From positions 186,001 to 250,000 of the forward strand of contig NZ_PHFJ01000006.1 of assembly GCF_003144535.1 (NCBI RefSeq): a stretch of 64,000 nucleotides of DNA. The letters run 5' to 3'. This document shows, piece by piece, positions 1 to 8,219 of the stretch. A program made the translations under genes and the position numbers. The first letter of the stretch is position 1. Each line of letters opens with the position of its first letter. The notes under the pieces were generated by a model. It worked only from the letters and a program-made list of their open reading frames with translations. It was not told the DNA's origin and ran no database searches. This stretch comes from Proteus penneri (GTDB lineage Bacteria; Pseudomonadota; Gammaproteobacteria; Enterobacterales; Enterobacteriaceae).

Positions 1-228
1 TTATGGCACTTAACGCCAGAACAAGTAACAAAAGGGTTTGTTGAATTCAGACCGTATCTTGGTGGTTGTAAATTCCGCGATTGTAAGCACTTAGACGATC
101 CGGGTTGCTTAATAAGTGAAGCGGTGAGAAACAACGAAATTGCAGAAACGCGATTTGAAAATTACCATCGAATTTTAGAAAGTATGAGTCAGGTGAAAGT
201 TCGTAAGAACATTAATTTAGACTCTTAA
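1..228 (+). CDS. rsgA: RsgA small-subunit ribosome biogenesis GTPase, C-terminal part
   Basis: An open frame runs from the window edge to a TAA at 226-228, giving the last 75 residues of the protein. It carries the RsgA zinc-finger signature [10 protein letters not shown] followed by DPGC (C-x4-C-x-H-x5-C). In this family the C-terminal zinc domain helps the circularly permuted GTPase dock on the 30S subunit during late maturation. The GTPase domain lies outside the window. Its position just upstream of psd matches E. coli gene order. The downstream gap of 87 bp contains a short inverted repeat but no strong terminator. Identity is confident despite truncation. Confidence 0.93.
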   Translation, partial: LWHLTPEQVTKGFVEFRPYLGGCKFRDCKHLDDPGCLISEAVRNNEIAETRFENYHRILESMSQVKVRKNINLDS

Positions 229-315
229 CAATTGATTCACTGACAACCCTATTAAGGGTGAGTACAATAGACCCCTTTTGTCTATTTTTATCGTTTAATC
301 CCAGAGGTTGCCATT

Positions 316-1212
316 TTGGACAAGCTAAAAATTAAACTACAGTATTTATTGCCTAAATTATGGCTAACACAGTTAGCTGGCTGGTTCGCAAATAAAAAAG
401 CGGGTGCTATCACCCAGTTTGTTATCAAGGCTTTTGCAAAAGCTTATAAAGTTGATATGAATGAAGCGAAAGATAGCCAGTTTCAAGCTTATTCCACTTT
501 CAATGACTTTTTTATTCGCGCCTTAAAAGACGGTGCTCGCCCTATTATTGAAGGTAATGACAAACTTGCATTACCGGCTGATGGTGCAGTAAGCCAACTT
601 GGTCCAATTCAAGATGATCAAATCTTGCAAGCCAAAGGACATCACTACACCCTTGAAGCATTACTTGCTGGTAATTTTATGTTGGCAGATAAGTTCCGTA
701 ATGGTCAGTTTATTACGACATATCTTTCACCTCGTGATTACCACCGAGTTCATATGCCTTGCGATGGTTTATTAAAAGAGATGATTTATGTTCCAGGTGA
801 TCTCTTCTCTGTTAATCCATTAACGGCGACTAATGTCCCTAACTTATTTGCACGTAATGAACGTATTATTTGTCTCTTTGAAACACAATTTGGCCCAATG
901 ATACAAATTTTGGTTGGTGCAACAATTGTCGGTAGTATTGAAACGGTTTGGTGTGGCATGGTCACGCCACCTCGCGAAGGTATTATTAAACGTTGGACAT
1001 ATCCTCAAGCAGATAAAGCAGGAGCGATATTCTTGAAAAAAGGTGAAGAGATGGGTCGATTCAAGTTAGGCTCAACAGTCATCAATCTTTTCCCAGAAAA
1101 TACCGTTCAATTGAATAAAGATCTTATGAATGGCTCCGTTACATTAATGGGAGAACAATTGGGTTCCATCATTAATGTCGCTGGTAATGACAACAATGCC
1201 ATCAGTGAATAA
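316..1212 (+). CDS. psd: Phosphatidylserine decarboxylase proenzyme
   Basis: This inner-membrane enzyme converts phosphatidylserine to phosphatidylethanolamine, the main phospholipid of enterobacteria. The 298-residue protein has the family's usual proenzyme length. The LGST self-cleavage motif lies at residues 251-254; Ser253 would become the pyruvoyl prosthetic group of the alpha chain. The N-terminus ([16 protein letters not shown]) matches E. coli Psd. The start is TTG at 316, preceded by CAGAGG at about 302-307; no better ATG lies upstream. The gene is followed 22 bp later by mscM in the same direction, as in E. coli, so the two are probably co-transcribed. Confidence 0.97.
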   Translation: MDKLKIKLQYLLPKLWLTQLAGWFANKKAGAITQFVIKAFAKAYKVDMNEAKDSQFQAYSTFNDFFIRALKDGARPIIEGNDKLALPADGAVSQLGPIQDDQILQAKGHHYTLEALLAGNFMLADKFRNGQFITTYLSPRDYHRVHMPCDGLLKEMIYVPGDLFSVNPLTATNVPNLFARNERIICLFETQFGPMIQILVGATIVGSIETVWCGMVTPPREGIIKRWTYPQADKAGAIFLKKGEEMGRFKLGSTVINLFPENTVQLNKDLMNGSVTLMGEQLGSIINVAGNDNNAISE

Positions 1213-1234
1213 CACGTAATTCGGAGTAACCTTT

Positions 1235-4200
1235 GTGCGCCTGATAATCAGTCTTTTCTTCTCGCTTTTTTTGACATTTTCATTCAGTACATCCGCAATA
1301 TCAGCAGATGTAGAAAAATTGCGTCAAGATATAAAACAACTTGAAGGAAGTACCAATCCTCAAGATATTGAGACAGTTCAGGCGCTACAAGGCACTATCA
1401 ATTGGATTAATGATGGTGAAAAAGCGCAAGCAAATGCAGATAATTATCAAAAAGCTATTGATGATTATCCAGAGATCACGAAAGAACTCAGAACCAAGCT
1501 TCTTGAAGAAAGCCACTCAGTTCCAACTATCCCAGAAAAAATTAGCATTCCTGATTTAGAACAGAAAATTATTCAAGTCAGTAGCCAATTAATGGAGCAA
1601 GCAAGGCTTCAACAACAAGAGCAAGACAAAAGCCGAGAAATTAGTGAATCGTTAAACTTATTACCCCAACAGCTTTCTGAAGCACGCCGTTTACTCAGTG
1701 ACGCGACAGCAAGACTCGCGGCTGTTAGTGCGTCAACAACACCGTTAACAGAAGCACAAAATAAGCTCACACAAGCGGAAGTTACCGCACGTAAAGCCAT
1801 GGTTAATGAGCTTGAAATGGCACAACTTTCAGCTAATAACCGCCAAGAAATCGCTCGCCTTCGCTTAGAATTGTTTAAGAAACGCTATCAGCGCCTTGAT
1901 GTACAACTACAACAATTACGCAGCTTATTAAATATAAAGCGCCAAGAAGTCGCTGATCTCGCATTAGAGAAAACAGAGATGTTAGCGGAGAAAGGTGGTG
2001 AGCTTCCTGAGTTTCTGACAAAACAGATCCAAACTAACCGTGAACTCTCTCAAATCTTGAATAAACAAACACAGGAAATGAGCGAACTGTCAGAAAAACA
2101 GCGCATTACTACACAACAGACACAACAAGTTCGTCAAACACTCACCACGATCCGAGAACAAGCACAGTGGTTAAGTGGCTCGACAGCATTAGGTGAAGCA
2201 TTAAGAACACAGCTTTCCCGCTTACCCGAAATGCCTCGTTCACAAGAGCTTGATAGAGATATCATTCAATTACGTGTTGAACGTTTACGTTATGAGGATA
2301 TGCTGGAAAACTTAAGTAAAATCCAGCCGCCAGAAACGGCTGATGGTTCTAAATTACCTGAAGCTCAGCAATATATTTTTGATTCTCTTATCCAGGCACG
2401 TCATGAATTATTGAATTCGTTGCTATCTGGTTATGACTCTCAAATTCTTGAATTAACAAAACTAAAAGTTGCGACAACACAATTAGCCGATGCTTTAAAA
2501 GAAACAAAAGACGCGACAAACCGTTATATGTTCTGGGTTGCTGATATGAGCCCAATCAAATTTAATTATCCAGTTCTATTAGTTAAAGATATCACTCGAC
2601 TGCTTTCATTAGATACCTTTTCACAATTAGGTCATGCTGCTATCAGCATGCTTAAAAATCAGGATACGTTCCTATTCTTATTTGTCACTTTATCCATTGT
2701 GGGCTTTAGCCTGCGCACTCGAAAACATTACAACGCATTCCTTGAAAGAGTCAGCAACCGTATAGGTAAAGTCACTCAAGATCATTTTTCACTGACGATA
2801 CGCACCGTTTTTTGGTCTATTTTAATTGCACTTCCGCTACCGCTGTTATGGTCTGCGGTCGGTTATGGCTTACAAAGTGTTGAATGGCGTTATCCAATGG
2901 CCGGCGCGATTGGCTATGGTGTAACAGCAGCCGCTCCCGTGTTGTGGCTATTTATGATCAGTGCAACCTTCGCACGGCATAACGGCCTGTTTATTGCTCA
3001 ATTTAAATGGAAAGAGAGCCGTGTTAAAAAAGCAATGCGCTTTTACCAACTCTCTATTTTTGTCATCGTTCCGCTGATGATGTCATTAATTACCTTTGAA
3101 TATTATAGCGATAGAGAATTTGCACCGACGGTCGGTCGCTTCTGTTTCTTACTACTCTGTATCGCCCTAAGCTTTATTACGTCTAGCCTTAAAAAAGCTC
3201 ACGTTCCGCTTTATCTTGATAAACATGGATCTGGCGATAACCTGATCAACACCATTTTATGGTGGTTCTTACTGGTTGCGCCTGTTATTGCAGGTTTAGC
3301 CGCCGTCTTAGGTTACCTTTCTACCTCGATTGTCTTGCTCGGTCGTTTAGAAATGTCTGTCGCCATTTGGTTTGCTCTACTGATTATCTACCATATTATT
3401 CAGCGATGGATGCTTATTCAGCGCAGAAAATTAGCCTTTGAACGTGCTAAACAAAAGCGTGCAGAAATTCTGGCACAGCGCGCAAAAGGTGAAGATGAAA
3501 ATACGATTGTCGGAAGCAGTGGTGAAAGCACAGTAGGACTTGAAATTGAAGCTCAAGAAATAGATCTTGATGCGATCAGTGCGCAATCTATTGGTTTAGT
3601 TCGTTCTATTCTGACTATGATTGCATTAGTCTCAATGATCTTATTGTGGTCTGAATTAAACACAGCGTTCTCTTTCGTCGACAATATCCGACTTTGGGAT
3701 GTCACCTCATCGGTGAATGGTGTTAACACAGTGCAACCTATCACCATGGGCTCTATTTTAGTGGCGATCCTTGTCATTATTATTACAACCCAATTAGTTC
3801 GAAATCTCCCTGCTTTACTTGAGTTGGCTATTTTACAGCATCTTGATTTAACGCCCGGTACAGGTTACGCCATTACCACCATGACCAAATACACCATCAC
3901 CTTAATTGGTAGTATCGTGGGTTTCTCTTTATTAGGGATTGAATGGTCAAAATTACAGTGGCTAGTGGCAGCAATGGGGGTCGGATTAGGTTTTGGTTTA
4001 CAAGAAATTTTTGCCAACATCATTTCAGGTTTGATGATCTTATTTGAAAAACCAATTCGTATTGGCGATACCGTTACCATTCGTAATTTGACCGGAAATA
4101 TCTCTAAGATCAACACGCGAGCAACTACGTTAACCGACTGGGATAGAAAAGAAATTATCGTACCGAACAAGGCCTTTATTACAGAGCAATTTATTAACTG

Positions 4201-4570
4201 GTCACTATCAGATTCAATTACGCGTATCGTAATGACAATCCCAGCACCTGCAGACTGCAACAGTGAGCAAGTGACCAATGTGTTATTAGAAGCCTCAAAA
4301 CGTTCTACGATGATTTTAGAAAACCCTGCGCCTGAGGTTTATCTGGTCGATTTACAGCAAGGTATTCAAATTTTCGAACTACGTGTTTATGCAGCAGAGA
4401 TGGGACACAGAATGCCAGCAAGACACGAGATCCATCAAAATATTCTCTTAGCCTTTGCAGAACACGGTATTCCATTACCGTTCCCACCATTCCAAGCAAG
4501 AGTGGATATGATGGGTAATACAATTCGCAGCTCAATGCGCGCAACACCAAGAGAAGTCGGTGGATTATAA
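1235..4570 (+). CDS. mscM: MscM/YjeP miniconductance mechanosensitive channel
   Basis: A large MscS-family channel that releases solutes under hypo-osmotic shock. The 1111 residues fit the E. coli protein (about 1107). A signal peptide (residues 1-24, ending SAISA) leads into a long Gln/Glu-rich periplasmic coiled-coil domain (roughly 25-430), then a multi-spanning membrane region. The MscS pore and beta domain start near residue 900 (WLVAAMGVGLGFGLQEIFAN, then FEKPIRIGDTV). The start is GTG at 1235 with CGGAG at 1222-1226. It lies 22 bp downstream of psd and ends at a hairpin terminator. No truncation or frameshift is seen. Confidence 0.95.
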   Translation: MRLIISLFFSLFLTFSFSTSAISADVEKLRQDIKQLEGSTNPQDIETVQALQGTINWINDGEKAQANADNYQKAIDDYPEITKELRTKLLEESHSVPTIPEKISIPDLEQKIIQVSSQLMEQARLQQQEQDKSREISESLNLLPQQLSEARRLLSDATARLAAVSASTTPLTEAQNKLTQAEVTARKAMVNELEMAQLSANNRQEIARLRLELFKKRYQRLDVQLQQLRSLLNIKRQEVADLALEKTEMLAEKGGELPEFLTKQIQTNRELSQILNKQTQEMSELSEKQRITTQQTQQVRQTLTTIREQAQWLSGSTALGEALRTQLSRLPEMPRSQELDRDIIQLRVERLRYEDMLENLSKIQPPETADGSKLPEAQQYIFDSLIQARHELLNSLLSGYDSQILELTKLKVATTQLADALKETKDATNRYMFWVADMSPIKFNYPVLLVKDITRLLSLDTFSQLGHAAISMLKNQDTFLFLFVTLSIVGFSLRTRKHYNAFLERVSNRIGKVTQDHFSLTIRTVFWSILIALPLPLLWSAVGYGLQSVEWRYPMAGAIGYGVTAAAPVLWLFMISATFARHNGLFIAQFKWKESRVKKAMRFYQLSIFVIVPLMMSLITFEYYSDREFAPTVGRFCFLLLCIALSFITSSLKKAHVPLYLDKHGSGDNLINTILWWFLLVAPVIAGLAAVLGYLSTSIVLLGRLEMSVAIWFALLIIYHIIQRWMLIQRRKLAFERAKQKRAEILAQRAKGEDENTIVGSSGESTVGLEIEAQEIDLDAISAQSIGLVRSILTMIALVSMILLWSELNTAFSFVDNIRLWDVTSSVNGVNTVQPITMGSILVAILVIIITTQLVRNLPALLELAILQHLDLTPGTGYAITTMTKYTITLIGSIVGFSLLGIEWSKLQWLVAAMGVGLGFGLQEIFANIISGLMILFEKPIRIGDTVTIRNLTGNISKINTRATTLTDWDRKEIIVPNKAFITEQFINWSLSDSITRIVMTIPAPADCNSEQVTNVLLEASKRSTMILENPAPEVYLVDLQQGIQIFELRVYAAEMGHRMPARHEIHQNILLAFAEHGIPLPFPPFQARVDMMGNTIRSSMRATPREVGGL

Positions 4571-4594
4571 GTTCGGCTTCAATTAATTTGATAA

Positions 4595-4637
4595 AAAGCC
4601 ATTATCTTATAGAAAAATTACGAAAGATAATGGCTTT
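4595..4637 (+). terminator. Intrinsic terminator after mscM
   Basis: A 14-bp perfect stem, AAAGCCATTATCTT paired with AAGATAATGGCTTT, closes a 15-nt loop and is followed by a T/C-rich stretch. It sits 25 bp after the mscM stop and probably ends the psd-mscM transcript. Confidence 0.75.
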
Positions 4638-5887
4638 ACTCCTTTCTTTCTCATTTTTTCAACCTCTTTTATGACGCTTTCTTCACCCTATACTGTGTAT
4701 CTATTTCTCTTATAGCTCATTGATTGTATAAAATTAATCCGCATTTTCTTTTTAGTCTCTTCTTTCTAAAAAAAAGGAAAATTATTTTTTGATTTTTTGT
4801 TTAATAAAATTGATAAGTAATAACTCAAAGAAACTATCTATCACTCGATGGTAATATGAAGATAATAAAGTGAGTATCATAAAGAGAGTGTTACTTTCTC
4901 TGGTGAATATTATTAATACAGTATATTTTTCTAACCAAACACCAATTCAGCCAGGTGATAAAGCGCCATTTTGGATACGGCATTTAATTTATCTCAAGGT
5001 GAAATGTATTTTATCTCACCTTTATTATTTTACTGCCTCATTGACGACACTGAGCGCTTAACTAAAACCAACCTCCAGCTATTGACCTAAATCATATTTT
5101 TACGTTTTTACACTTAATTTAACTCCCTCAATGAGTAGAAATTGCTTTTTGTTAGCTTTTAACTTTTAAATTATTATCTTTAGCTGATCAGTTTGCCTAC
5201 CTAAGTTAAATAAATTAAGCCATTTATAGCTAACAAAACTTAGCGTCTGCATTTAAAACACCAGCAGCTTTACATATTAAAATATCTCTGCATCCCCATA
5301 TTTAACACTGAGCACAGTCTAATTTGGATTATCACATAGTATTTGTTATCAGAAGTGATCTTCTTTTTCTTTCTTTAATCATTTTAAGCTAAATATAGAA
5401 ATATTTAATCTTTTAAGTTTTAATACTAAAAAAGAATAAGAATAAATTAAAAACAAAAAGTAAAACAATTAAAAATAATAAATTTAAGAAAATTAAAAAA
5501 CAAAGAAACAAAAAATACCAATTAATTTAAAATCGTGAATTAATATAATTGAAATTATAAACAAATAAAAAACAGAACAAATAAAAATATAGATATAAAA
5601 TCTCATTAACTATTATAAATAATACTTTTAATTATATTAAAAAAAGAATAAAAATGTTCTACATCTTATTTATAAAATCATATTAATAAAAAATAAAAAA
5701 TAAAAAATAATAAATATCTCTTCTAAAATTTTTTCTATTGATTGAAAAATAACATTACAGCTTATAATGTTAATATTTTTTTAACTTGATTTAAAAATGA
5801 GTATTCTTACCTATTGACAATGCTAAGATATATTGCTAGCTTCATTTTTAATGAGTATTAAATAAACAATAATAAGAAGGTTCCATT
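4638..5887. other. Long AT-rich spacer between mscM and the LysR-type gene
   Basis: About 1.25 kb with no convincing gene. From about 5380 to 5760 it is almost pure A/T with long A-rich runs on the plus strand, the composition that H-NS-type silencers bind (inference). A 7-bp hairpin (AAGGTGA at 4996-5002, TCACCTT at 5016-5022) is followed by a T-rich stretch and could be a weak terminator. An 11-bp perfect inverted repeat lies at 5147-5157 and 5228-5238. The spacer separates the housekeeping genes from the accessory fimbrial block and includes the presumed regulator promoter at its right end. Confidence 0.6.
5814..5842 (+). promoter_or_regulatory. Putative sigma-70 promoter of the LysR-type gene
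   Basis: A perfect TTGACA -35 hexamer (5814-5819) is followed after 17 nt by TAGCTT (5837-5842), a poor -10. The ribosome binding site AAGAAGG (about 5875-5881) and ATG at 5888 lie 46 bp downstream. The weak -10 leaves room for regulated activity. Confidence 0.45.
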
Positions 5888-6762
5888 ATGGAAAAATCCC
5901 GAACGACTCTCGATCAGTGGATTACCTTACAAGCCGTCGTTGACTACGGTGGCTTTGCTCAGGCCGCAGATGCATTACATAGAACACAATCATCAATTAG
6001 CTATACTATCAATAAATTAGAGCAAACTTTAGGAGTTGAAATCCTCTCTTTAGAAAAAAGACGTGCAGTACTCACTCACGAAGGTAAATTGTTACTTGAA
6101 CTCTCTAGAGAAATAACTGAAAAAGCAATCTCATTAGAAAAAAAGCCAAAAATTTAATGTTTAACAACAAGTTAAAGATAAACATAGTCATCGATCCTTT
6201 ATATATTTCAGCTCTTTTCTGGAATAAAATTTCCCAATTTATTAAAGAAAATAAACACTATGATATTAATATTCATAAAACAGCACTCAGTAAATCAGAT
6301 ATTTTAGCGCAAAAAGATCAAGATTTGGTAATAACACATTATAATGTGAAATCACTACAACCCATTGATTTAGAAAGTATTAAAACAGTATTAGTCACAC
6401 ATCCGAAGAGTGTTTTACAACATCTTCAACATGATGAGTTATCTAAGGAGTTACAAAGACATACCTATATTTCTCTACTCGCTGATGGCTCAAATGCCGA
6501 TCATAATAACCAAGTTATTCAAGTGGGCTCTGTGGAAACAGCAATAAACTTTGTCAAGCAAGGTCTGGGTTATTCTCGGCTTCCCCTGACCGTTGTCCAG
6601 GAAGAGTTGAATAAAAATACGATAAAACAATTAAATATACATAGTGAAGATAAAGAATATAAATTCTACCTTTATTTGAATAAAAATTCATTTTCAACAG
6701 AAGATATAAAAAACTTATTATCCTTAATAAACAATCCACATCAAAATTTAATTATTGATTAA
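5888..6762 (+). CDS. LysR-type transcriptional regulator split by a -1 frameshift in an A7 tract
   Basis: Two overlapping frames together make one LysR-type regulator. Frame A (5888-6157, 89 residues) holds the winged helix-turn-helix: FAQAADALHRTQSSISYTIN and the following wing. Frame B (ATG at 6157, 201 residues) holds the effector-binding domain (GSVETAINFVKQGLGYSRLP). They meet at TAATG. Slipping back one base at 6139-6145 (A AAA AAG) joins them as EKKAKNLMFNN, giving about 291 residues, the usual family length, with no residues missing at the linker. The gene may be a fresh 1-nt deletion, a recoded gene, or two polypeptides made by re-initiation at TAATG. It reads toward the fimbrial operon 205 bp away, which suggests it controls that operon (inference). 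The ligand is unknown. Confidence 0.75.
6139..6145 (+). other. A AAA AAG slippery heptamer at the frame junction
   Basis: In frame A the codons read GAA AAA AAG, so the heptamer is in the phase needed for -1 slippage, the same heptamer used in E. coli dnaX. Two competing short stems follow: TTTAAC/GTTAAA (6160-6165 with 6171-6176) and ATGTTTA/TAAACAT (6157-6163 with 6179-6185). Both are A/U-rich and weak. No Shine-Dalgarno-like enhancer is obvious upstream. Phase alone is not independent proof, because deleting one A from GAA AAA AAA GCC would create it automatically. Confidence 0.5.
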
Positions 6763-6874
6763 TTAAACGTTATTTTTAATTTTAAAAACGAACATTAAAC
6801 AATTTGATATAAAGACAAAAAAACTCATGTAAATCTTTATTAACTTAAATTTTTTGTGATGTTATATTTTATTG

Positions 6875-6889
6875 GCATATTCCCTATGC
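6875..6889. promoter_or_regulatory. Inverted repeat in the fimbrial promoter region, possible LysR-type operator
   Basis: GCATA-TTCCC-TATGC is a perfect 5-bp dyad. It lies just upstream of where a -35 box would sit for the -10-like TATACT at 6911-6916, and no good -35 hexamer is present. That arrangement is typical of an activator-dependent promoter. Assignment to the adjacent LysR-type regulator is inference. Confidence 0.4.
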
Positions 6890-6966
6890 GAATAAACTAA
6901 TACTTAAATCTATACTTATAAATAAATTAAAAAGTAACAATAACTACTTTTTATATAGGACCGATC

Positions 6967-7488
6967 ATGAGCAAATTAAATAAATCTCTCTATTTATTAG
7001 GGATGAGTCTCTCTCTACTTTCTGCACCTGCTGCTTTTGCATCGGGCACAATTAACTTTATCGGAGAAATAACAGATCAAGCCTGTACTGTGGATAGTTC
7101 TTCTAAAAATCTAACTGTAGATTTAGGAAAAGTATCATCAAAAAGTTTAGCAACAAAAGGGGAAGTTGCTGGCCTTAAAGATTTCACAATCAAACTGATT
7201 GATTGCCCTGTCAATACCACTGTCTCTGTCCGTTTTGGCGGGACTCGTGATGCCATTGATAGCGATATTTTAGCCATTGATCAAGTTTCAGGTGGTGCGA
7301 CAAATGTGGGTATCGCTCTCTTTGAAAAAGATGCCGTATCTCAAATAAACCTATATGACGATTCGAAAGAAGTCGAAATCAATGGAACTGAAATTAACTT
7401 AGATTATGTTGCACGCTACAAAGCAACAGCACAAGCAACACCAGGGCCAGCTAACGGATCAGCCGTTTATAGCATCCAATATAAATAA
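6967..7488 (+). CDS. Fimbrial major subunit, type 1-like pilin
   Basis: A secreted structural pilin of a chaperone-usher fimbria, 173 residues long, normal for the family. The signal peptide is residues 1-25 (ending PAAFA). The mature part begins SGTINFIGEITDQAC, with two cysteines (about residues 38 and 78) forming the conserved disulfide. The C-terminus ends AVYSIQYK, fitting the penultimate-tyrosine beta-zipper motif recognised by the chaperone. AGGA at 6957-6960 precedes the ATG well. It is first in the operon and followed by an attenuator-like hairpin, as expected for a subunit needed in excess. It cannot be tied to a named Proteus fimbria by eye. Confidence 0.9.
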   Translation: MSKLNKSLYLLGMSLSLLSAPAAFASGTINFIGEITDQACTVDSSSKNLTVDLGKVSSKSLATKGEVAGLKDFTIKLIDCPVNTTVSVRFGGTRDAIDSDILAIDQVSGGATNVGIALFEKDAVSQINLYDDSKEVEINGTEINLDYVARYKATAQATPGPANGSAVYSIQYK

Positions 7489-7495
7489 TAAAAAC

Positions 7496-7517
7496 GAGGG
7501 TAATACTTATTACCCTC
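7496..7517 (+). terminator. Intercistronic hairpin between major pilin and chaperone
   Basis: A 9-bp perfect stem GAGGGTAAT/ATTACCCTC with a 4-nt loop lies 8 bp after the pilin stop and is followed by TTATTT. It probably terminates part of the transcripts or stabilises pilin mRNA, keeping chaperone and usher levels below pilin levels. Confidence 0.6.
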
Positions 7518-7546
7518 TTATTTCCCTTAATCTTGTGGCGCCATTT

Positions 7547-8207
7547 ATGAAAAAGAATATTTTTCTAACTCTATTTTTATTATTTTCTCTCATAACGGTA
7601 AGCCATGCTGCTGGAATAAGTGTGGGGGGGAACTCGGTTTGTTTATAACGATAATGCTCGTGAAATAAGCATTCCTATTCTAAATACCGATAAAGAAAAA
7701 CCTTATCTTATCCAGAGTTGGGTCTCTGCTTTTCAAGGCACAGAAAAAACGCCTTTTATTGCAACACCCCCGCTTTTTCGTATCGAACCTGATGGTACAG
7801 GAACTGCACGTATTTCCTATACTGGTGAACCGTTAAATTCAAATACTGAAGTCGTCTATTGGCTGAATATAAAATCAATTCCACCTGTTGAAAAAAGTCC
7901 TGAAAATCAATTACAACTAGTGATTAACTCTCAATTTAAACTCTTTTTACGCTCTCATGATATTGAGCCACTTAATTTTAATAACGTTGAGTTATCCAAA
8001 CAAAGCCAAGGGTTGGTGCTTAATAACAAAACACCTTATCACCTCACGATTAAACATATTTTTATTGATGATAAACGCTACCCTTACGACCCTTTAATCA
8101 ACCCTCATCAAGAAGTAGTGTTACTTAAAGAGAGTCCTATTTCCCAGAAAGTCACTGTGCAGTTTATTAATGACTACGGTGCAACTGTAGATAAAGTATT
8201 AAATTAA
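7547..8207 (+). pseudogene. Periplasmic fimbrial chaperone, PapD family, out of frame at a G7 tract
   Basis: The reading frame from ATG 7547 encodes a clean signal peptide (residues 1-21, ending TVSHA) and the chaperone start AGISVGG, then leaves frame at the G tract 7624-7630 and stops at 7646-7648. Removing one G restores GGTRFVYNDNAREISIPI and an uninterrupted PapD-type protein of about 219 residues to the TAA at 8205-8207. Family hallmarks downstream are the F1 strand region (LLKESPISQKVTVQFINDYG) and a charged pocket region. All other positions look intact, so decay is recent or the tract is a phase switch. Without the chaperone, subunits would be degraded and no fimbria assembled. A 7 to 6 G change would turn it on. 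A base-calling error is the simplest alternative. Confidence 0.8.
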
Positions 8208-8219
8208 GAGTACAGAGTT

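Noticed and set aside
4870-5061. A 63-codon GTG-start ORF with a following hairpin at 4996-5022.
   Set aside because: No convincing ribosome site, the hairpin lies inside the frame rather than after it, and the product resembles nothing I know. Left as part of the spacer.
5147-5238. 11-bp perfect inverted repeat (TTTTGTTAGCT/AGCTAACAAAA) as ends of an invertible or insertion element.
   Set aside because: Only about 70 bp apart in A/T-rich DNA, with no promoter switch and no recombinase gene nearby; chance is likely.
6763-6966. Invertible promoter of the mrp or fim type ahead of the fimbrial operon.
   Set aside because: No inverted repeats flank the promoter and no recombinase gene is adjacent.
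7406-7648. An 80-codon ORF starting inside the pilin gene.
   Set aside because: It is the chaperone signal-peptide frame read back into the pilin gene; the real start is ATG 7547.
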